From NCBI GenBank assembly GCA_008638415.1, contig VWVT01000021.1, forward strand, positions 38,213 to 102,212: 64,000 nucleotides of DNA, given 5' to 3'. The first letter of the stretch is position 1. Every line of letters starts with the position of its first letter. The notes beneath the pieces were generated by a model. It did no database searches. It saw only the letters and a list, made by a program, of their open reading frames with translations, and was not told where the DNA came from. This document shows, piece after piece, positions 60,049 to 64,000 of this stretch. The stretch comes from Nocardiopsis sinuspersici (GTDB lineage Bacteria; Actinomycetota; Actinomycetes; Streptosporangiales; Streptosporangiaceae). The position numbers and the translations under genes were made by a program.

Positions 60049-60978
60049 TCAGCGCAGCGAGTCGAGCATCCGCCCGAGGAACTCGGCCTCGACCACCTCC
60101 GTGACCACGCGCGCGGGACGCCGGTCGTCGCCCCTCGGACGGGGGCGCAGGTCGGCCACGGTCATCCCCCGGGTGAGCGTGCCGGCCAGCTCCACCCGCA
60201 GCGGCGCCTCGAACGCCTCCGTCACCAGGTCCGGGTCCACCAGCACCGCCGCCGCCAGCGGGTCGTGCATCGCGCACTGGCGGACCCCGAAGAGCCCCGC
60301 GTAGAAGTCCGCGTAGAAGTCCAGGAACGCCGACGTGCGCTCGGCGCGCTCGCCCGGGACCGTCTTCAGCTCCTCCAGCCACTCCGTGGTGGCCACCGTC
60401 TTCATGGTGATGTCCAACGCCACCAGGTCCAGGTCGAACCCGGCCGCGAGCACGGCCTCCGCCGCCTCGGGGTCGTTGGCGATGTTGGCCTCGGCGTGCG
60501 AGGACACGTTGCCCGGGACGCGCACGGCTCCGCCCATCACCACCAGGCGCCGCACCAGCCGGGGCAGCTCCGGCTCCAGGCCCAGGGCGATCGCCAGGTT
60601 CGTCAGCGGGCCCACCGCCAGCACGTCGACCTCACCCGGGTTCTCGCGGACCAGGCGCACCAGCAGCTCGGCCGCGGTCTCCCCGACCGGCTTGCCCGTG
60701 GGCTCGGGCAGCTCCACGTCCCCCAGGCCGTTGCCGCCGTGCACGTGGGCGGCCAGGCGCGGCGGCTGCACCAGCGGACGCGCGGCGCCCACCGCCACCG
60801 GCGTGTCCGGGCGGCCGTACAGCTCCAGCAGCCGCAGCGCGTTGTCCGCCGTGACGTCCACGCTGTTGTTGCCGAACACCGTGCCGACGCCGATGATCTC
60901 CACCTCGGGTCGCGCGGCCAGATAGGCGAGCGCGACGGCGTCGTCGATCCCCGGGTCGCAGTCGACGAACACACGCAT
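60049..60978 (-). CDS. Inosine-uridine preferring nucleoside hydrolase family protein
   Basis: 309 residues. The calcium-binding N-terminus VFVDCDPGIDDAVALAYLAA (DxDxGxDD), GVGTVFGNNSVDVTADNAL, AVGPLTNLAIAL, VMGGAVRVPGNVSSHAEANI and HDPLAAAVLVDPDLV are all present. Hydrolyses the N-glycosidic bond of nucleosides for salvage. ATG 60978 chosen over an in-frame TTG two codons earlier. Convergent with the LuxR-type regulator. Confidence 0.93.
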   Translation of the reverse strand: MRVFVDCDPGIDDAVALAYLAARPEVEIIGVGTVFGNNSVDVTADNALRLLELYGRPDTPVAVGAARPLVQPPRLAAHVHGGNGLGDVELPEPTGKPVGETAAELLVRLVRENPGEVDVLAVGPLTNLAIALGLEPELPRLVRRLVVMGGAVRVPGNVSSHAEANIANDPEAAEAVLAAGFDLDLVALDITMKTVATTEWLEELKTVPGERAERTSAFLDFYADFYAGLFGVRQCAMHDPLAAAVLVDPDLVTEAFEAPLRVELAGTLTRGMTVADLRPRPRGDDRRPARVVTEVVEAEFLGRMLDSLR

Positions 60979-61156
60979 GGTCAAGGAAACTCCCAGAGAG
61001 ACACGAGACGGTCCCCTGGTGGGGACCCGTACCGAAACAGCGTAATTCGCCGATCAGGGCGTTTTCGACCAGAGGGTCGGGCCGATCCGGGCCGACCCGG
61101 CGAACCGTCCTGTGGACGGGACGGTGCCGTCACCGGGCGGCCGTAACCTGGATGGC

Positions 61157-63502
61157 GTGTCCTCCCAAGAACAGCTCCTCGAAGGTCTGAACGGTCCCCA
61201 GCGCGACGCCGTCACCCACAGCGGTGTTCCGCTCCTGATCGTGGCGGGTGCCGGGTCCGGGAAGACCCGTGTCCTCACCCACCGCATCGCCCACCTCATG
61301 GCCGAACGCGGCGTGCGCCCCGGTGAGATCCTCGCGATCACCTTCACCAACAAGGCCGCCGCGGAGATGCGCGAGCGCATCCAGGCACTGCTGGGCGTGC
61401 GCGCCGCCAACAGCATGTGGACCATGACCTTCCACTCGGCGTGCGTGCGCATCCTGCGCAGGGAGGCGTCCCGGCTCGGCTACCCGAGCAGCTTCACCAT
61501 CTACGACTCCTCCGACGCCGCGCGCCTGATGCAGCTGGTGTGCAAGGAGATGGACCTGGACCCCAAGCGGTTCCCGCCCAAGTCCTTCTCCGCCCAGGTG
61601 TCCAACCTCAAGAACGAGCTGGTCGACTACGACACGTTCGCCGGGCAGGCCCAGAGCGAGCAGGAGAAGAAGCTCGCCGAGGCGTACCAGCTCTACCAGC
61701 GCCGCCTGCACGAGGCGGGCGCCATGGACTTCGACGACCTCATCATGCTCACCGTCAACCTGTTCCAGATGTTCCCCGACGTCGCCGAGTACTACCGGCG
61801 CCGCTTCCGGCACGTCATGGTCGACGAGTACCAGGACACCAACCACGCCCAGTACGCGTTCATCCGCGAACTGGTGGGCGCGGCCGAGGACTCCGACACC
61901 AGCGTGGTGCCGCCCGCGGAGCTGTGCGTGGTCGGCGACGCGGACCAGTCCATCTACGCGTTCCGCGGCGCCACCATCCGCAACATCCTGGAGTTCGAGC
62001 GCGACTTCCCCAAGGCGCGCACGATCCTGCTGGAGCAGAACTACCGCTCCACCCAGACCATCCTCTCCGCGGCCAACGCGGTCATCGACCGCAACGAGGG
62101 CCGCCCGGCCAAGAGCCTGTGGTCGGAGCAGGGCGAGGGGCCGGCCATCACCGGCTACGTGGCCGACAACGAGCACGACGAGGCCGCGTTCGTGGCCGGG
62201 GAGATCGACAAGCTCACCGACGACGGGACGCTCACCCCCAGCCAGGTGGCGGTGTTCTACCGGACCAACGCCCAGTCCCGCGTCTTCGAGGACGTGTTCA
62301 TCAGGACCGGGCTGCCGTACAAGATCGTCGGCGGCGTGCGCTTCTACGAGCGCAAGGAGATCCGCGACGTCCTCGCCTACCTGCGCGTCCTGGCCAACCC
62401 CGAGGACACCGTCAGCCTGCGGCGCATCCTCAACGTGCCCAAGCGCGGGATCGGTGCGCGCGCGGAGGAGGCGGTGGAGCTGTTCGCCGCCCGCGAGCGC
62501 ATCTCCTTCGCCCGGGCGCTGCGGCGCGTGGACGAGGTCCCGGGGATGGCGACCCGGTCGGTCAAGGCGGTGCGCAACTTCAACGCGCTGATGGACGAGC
62601 TCGCGGAGACGGTTCCCGGGGGCACGCCGGCGGAGATCGTCGAGGCGGTGCTGGGCAAGACCGGCTACCTGTCCGAGCTGGCCGAGTCCAAGGACCTCCA
62701 GGACGAGAGCCGGGTGGAGAACCTGGAGGAGTTCGTCGACGTCGCCCGCGAGTTCGAGCACACCTTCGCCGCCCTCCTGGAGGAGGAGCCCCCGGACGAG
62801 GACCAGGACGGGGACGCCGCCGCGGGAGCGGTCGACCCGGGCGCGCCCACACTGGTCGACTTCCTGGAGCGGATCTCCCTGGTCGCGGACACCGACCAGA
62901 TCCCCGACGCGGACGACGAGGGCGGAGTGGTCACGCTGATGACCCTGCACGCCGCCAAGGGACTGGAGTTCCCCGCGGTGTTCCTCACCGGCATGGAGGA
63001 CGGGATATTCCCGCACACCCGCACGCTCGGCGACAAGACGCAGTTGGAAGAGGAGCGCCGCCTGGCCTACGTGGGCCTGACCCGGGCCCAGCGGCTGCTG
63101 TACGTCAGCCGCGCCGCGGTGCGCAGCGCCTGGGGGACCCCGACCTACAACCCCGCCTCCCGCTTCCTGGACGAGGTCCCCTCGTCCCTGGTGGACTGGC
63201 GCCGGGCCGAGTCCACGCTGGGAGCTCCGCCCAGCCGCAGTATCGGCGGAGGCCGGGGAGGTTTCGGCGGAGGCGGCTTCGGCAGCACCTTCGGCGGTGG
63301 CAAAGGCCCGCGTTCGCGCGGCGGGGCCAAGGAGGCTCCGACGCTGAGTGTGGGCGACCTGGTCAACCACGACTCCTTCGGCATGGGCCGCGTGGAGCTG
63401 GTGGAGGGCGCCGGCGACAAGACCAAGGCCCGGATCGACTTCGGCGCGGACATCGGGGAGAAGGACTTCCTCGTCAAGTACGCCCCGATCGAAAAGCTCT
63501 GA
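61157..63502 (+). CDS. pcrA: ATP-dependent DNA helicase PcrA/UvrD
   Basis: 781 residues, superfamily 1A 3'-5' helicase in repair and replication. Q-motif LNGPQRDAVTH, Walker A VAGAGSGKTRVLTHRIA, DEYQDTN (motif II), GDADQSIYAFRGA (III), LLEQNYRS (IV), VTLMTLHAAKGLEFPAVFLT (V), RRLAYVGLTRAQRLLYVS (VI). C-terminal Gly-rich linker and a Tudor-like end (LSVGDLVNHDSFGMGRVELV). GTG 61157 sits seven bases after a -10-like TAACCT, so likely leaderless; the upstream frame (from 61112) is an alternative. Confidence 0.96.
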   Translation: MSSQEQLLEGLNGPQRDAVTHSGVPLLIVAGAGSGKTRVLTHRIAHLMAERGVRPGEILAITFTNKAAAEMRERIQALLGVRAANSMWTMTFHSACVRILRREASRLGYPSSFTIYDSSDAARLMQLVCKEMDLDPKRFPPKSFSAQVSNLKNELVDYDTFAGQAQSEQEKKLAEAYQLYQRRLHEAGAMDFDDLIMLTVNLFQMFPDVAEYYRRRFRHVMVDEYQDTNHAQYAFIRELVGAAEDSDTSVVPPAELCVVGDADQSIYAFRGATIRNILEFERDFPKARTILLEQNYRSTQTILSAANAVIDRNEGRPAKSLWSEQGEGPAITGYVADNEHDEAAFVAGEIDKLTDDGTLTPSQVAVFYRTNAQSRVFEDVFIRTGLPYKIVGGVRFYERKEIRDVLAYLRVLANPEDTVSLRRILNVPKRGIGARAEEAVELFAARERISFARALRRVDEVPGMATRSVKAVRNFNALMDELAETVPGGTPAEIVEAVLGKTGYLSELAESKDLQDESRVENLEEFVDVAREFEHTFAALLEEEPPDEDQDGDAAAGAVDPGAPTLVDFLERISLVADTDQIPDADDEGGVVTLMTLHAAKGLEFPAVFLTGMEDGIFPHTRTLGDKTQLEEERRLAYVGLTRAQRLLYVSRAAVRSAWGTPTYNPASRFLDEVPSSLVDWRRAESTLGAPPSRSIGGGRGGFGGGGFGSTFGGGKGPRSRGGAKEAPTLSVGDLVNHDSFGMGRVELVEGAGDKTKARIDFGADIGEKDFLVKYAPIEKL

Positions 63503-63526
63503 CCCGTTCCACTGCCGGTTGTGCGG

Positions 63527-63552
63527 CGGTCCGTCCCGTTAGGGGCGGACCG
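63527..63552 (+). terminator. Terminator after pcrA
   Basis: CGGTCCGtCCC, loop GTTA, GGGgCGGACCG: 10 bp stem with one mismatch, 24 bases past the stop. Confidence 0.75.
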
Positions 63553-63689
63553 TGTAAGGCACGACACCGGCAAGGTTCGGCAAAGGTGTCCCAAGCACTT
63601 CCCCGCGGGGGTAGAGTTGGGGCAGACCGAGCGAGACGGACGCGGATTCCCGCGGACGGGCCGGTTCACTTCTTCCTCTGACTGACTGG

Positions 63690-63718
63690 TTCGAGCACTG
63701 CTTTCGGGCCGGTAAGCT
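63690..63718 (+). promoter_or_regulatory. rRNA promoter 1 (upstream)
   Basis: TTCGAG, 17-base spacer, TAAGCT. Confidence 0.5.
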
Positions 63719-63790
63719 CGGAGGGCGCCTCCACGGAAACGCGGAAGCGAAACGGGCTTTACCCCGATCAGGAACACACAAACCGCCGGT

Positions 63791-63819
63791 TTGGCGGAAT
63801 GCGGAACACCTGATAAAGT
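63791..63819 (+). promoter_or_regulatory. rRNA promoter 2 (downstream)
   Basis: TTGGCG, 17-base spacer, TAAAGT; the better match to the primary-sigma consensus, about 100 bases downstream of promoter 1. Confidence 0.65.
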
Positions 63820-64000
63820 GAAGACACAACAAAGCGGAAACGCACAACAGCGCCTTCCACGGAAAAGCGACAGACCCGCAGGGGTCGGGCTTGTACGGGA
63901 TGAGCGGTTGTTTCTTGAGAACTCAACAGCGCGTGTTTGATTTTCTTTAAGCCATGTTTGTTTTGGCCCCACCACACTTCGGTGTGGAGGGTTCCTTTGA

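Larger units (their letters stand above)
63503..64000 (+). other. pcrA terminator plus rRNA operon promoters and leader
   Basis: No protein gene. After the pcrA terminator come two promoters and a leader with CTTGAGAACTCAACAG (63914-63929), a sequence typical of actinobacterial rRNA leaders, then CCACAC-TTCG-GTGTGG (63972-63987) and TTCCTTTGA at the edge. The 16S gene should begin within a few bases to tens of bases beyond 64000. DNA here is much less GC-rich than the genes. Confidence 0.8.

Overview
The window is high-GC actinobacterial DNA. Coding GC is strongly biased at third positions, GTG and TTG starts are common, and there is a WhiB protein and several likely leaderless promoters. The ectoine genes beside an Ehu-type uptake system, plus an osaCAB-like osmoadaptation locus, suggest a halotolerant Nocardiopsis or close relative (Streptosporangiales). 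That placement is an inference from gene content and sequence style; no marker gene was compared.

Layout. (1) 1-1484, minus: a truncated peptidoglycan-recognition/amidase gene interrupted in frame by a 371-residue intein with a LAGLIDADG-type endonuclease. This is the most unusual item in the window. (2) 1.6-10.6 kb: NAD(P)HX repair enzyme, a PIN/ribbon-helix-helix toxin-antitoxin pair, a Nudix-TetR pair diverging from a membrane-protein operon, a DUF6518-like protein and a PrsW-like protease. (3) 10.8-16.6 kb: a molybdopterin oxidoreductase diverging from a CitE-like lyase, then an OmpR-type two-component system. (4) 16.6-32.3 kb: a 221-bp MITE-like element, an HtrA protease and a large signalling block. 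The block holds an orphan NarL-type regulator, an OsaC-like SpoIIE phosphatase, an OsaA-like poly-HAMP hybrid kinase, an OsaB-like regulator, PAS/GAF and GAF/ANTAR proteins, a STAS antagonist, a MEDS/HATPase protein and a glycosyltransferase. (5) 33-36 kb: PP2C phosphatase, a CopC copper gene pair and WhiB. (6) 36.6-42.8 kb: ectABC, a strong terminator, then ehuBCDA. (7) 42.9-49.9 kb: CPBP-type membrane protein, ppk coupled to a MutT1-like hydrolase, a small SRPBCC protein, an Asp/His-rich secreted protein, an M50-like membrane protein and a STAS protein. (8) 50.4-63.5 kb: a large polytopic protein, CaiB/BaiF CoA-transferase, rsmA, two PspC-domain genes with a LuxR-type regulator, an IS481 transposase scrap, a DUF2975/XRE pair, nucleoside hydrolase and pcrA. 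(9) 63.5-64.0 kb: terminator, tandem promoters and leader of an rRNA operon whose 16S gene should begin just past the right edge.

How the genes fit together. The central theme is osmotic and general stress. The osaCAB-like locus, the STAS and HATPase partner-switch proteins and the PP2C enzyme form a stress-signalling network. ectABC makes ectoine, and ehuBCDA probably recovers ectoine from outside. Mobile-DNA traces are the intein, the MITE-like element and the IS481 remnant. Repeated intergenic elements sit at two convergent gene junctions. No CRISPR array or tRNA gene was seen.
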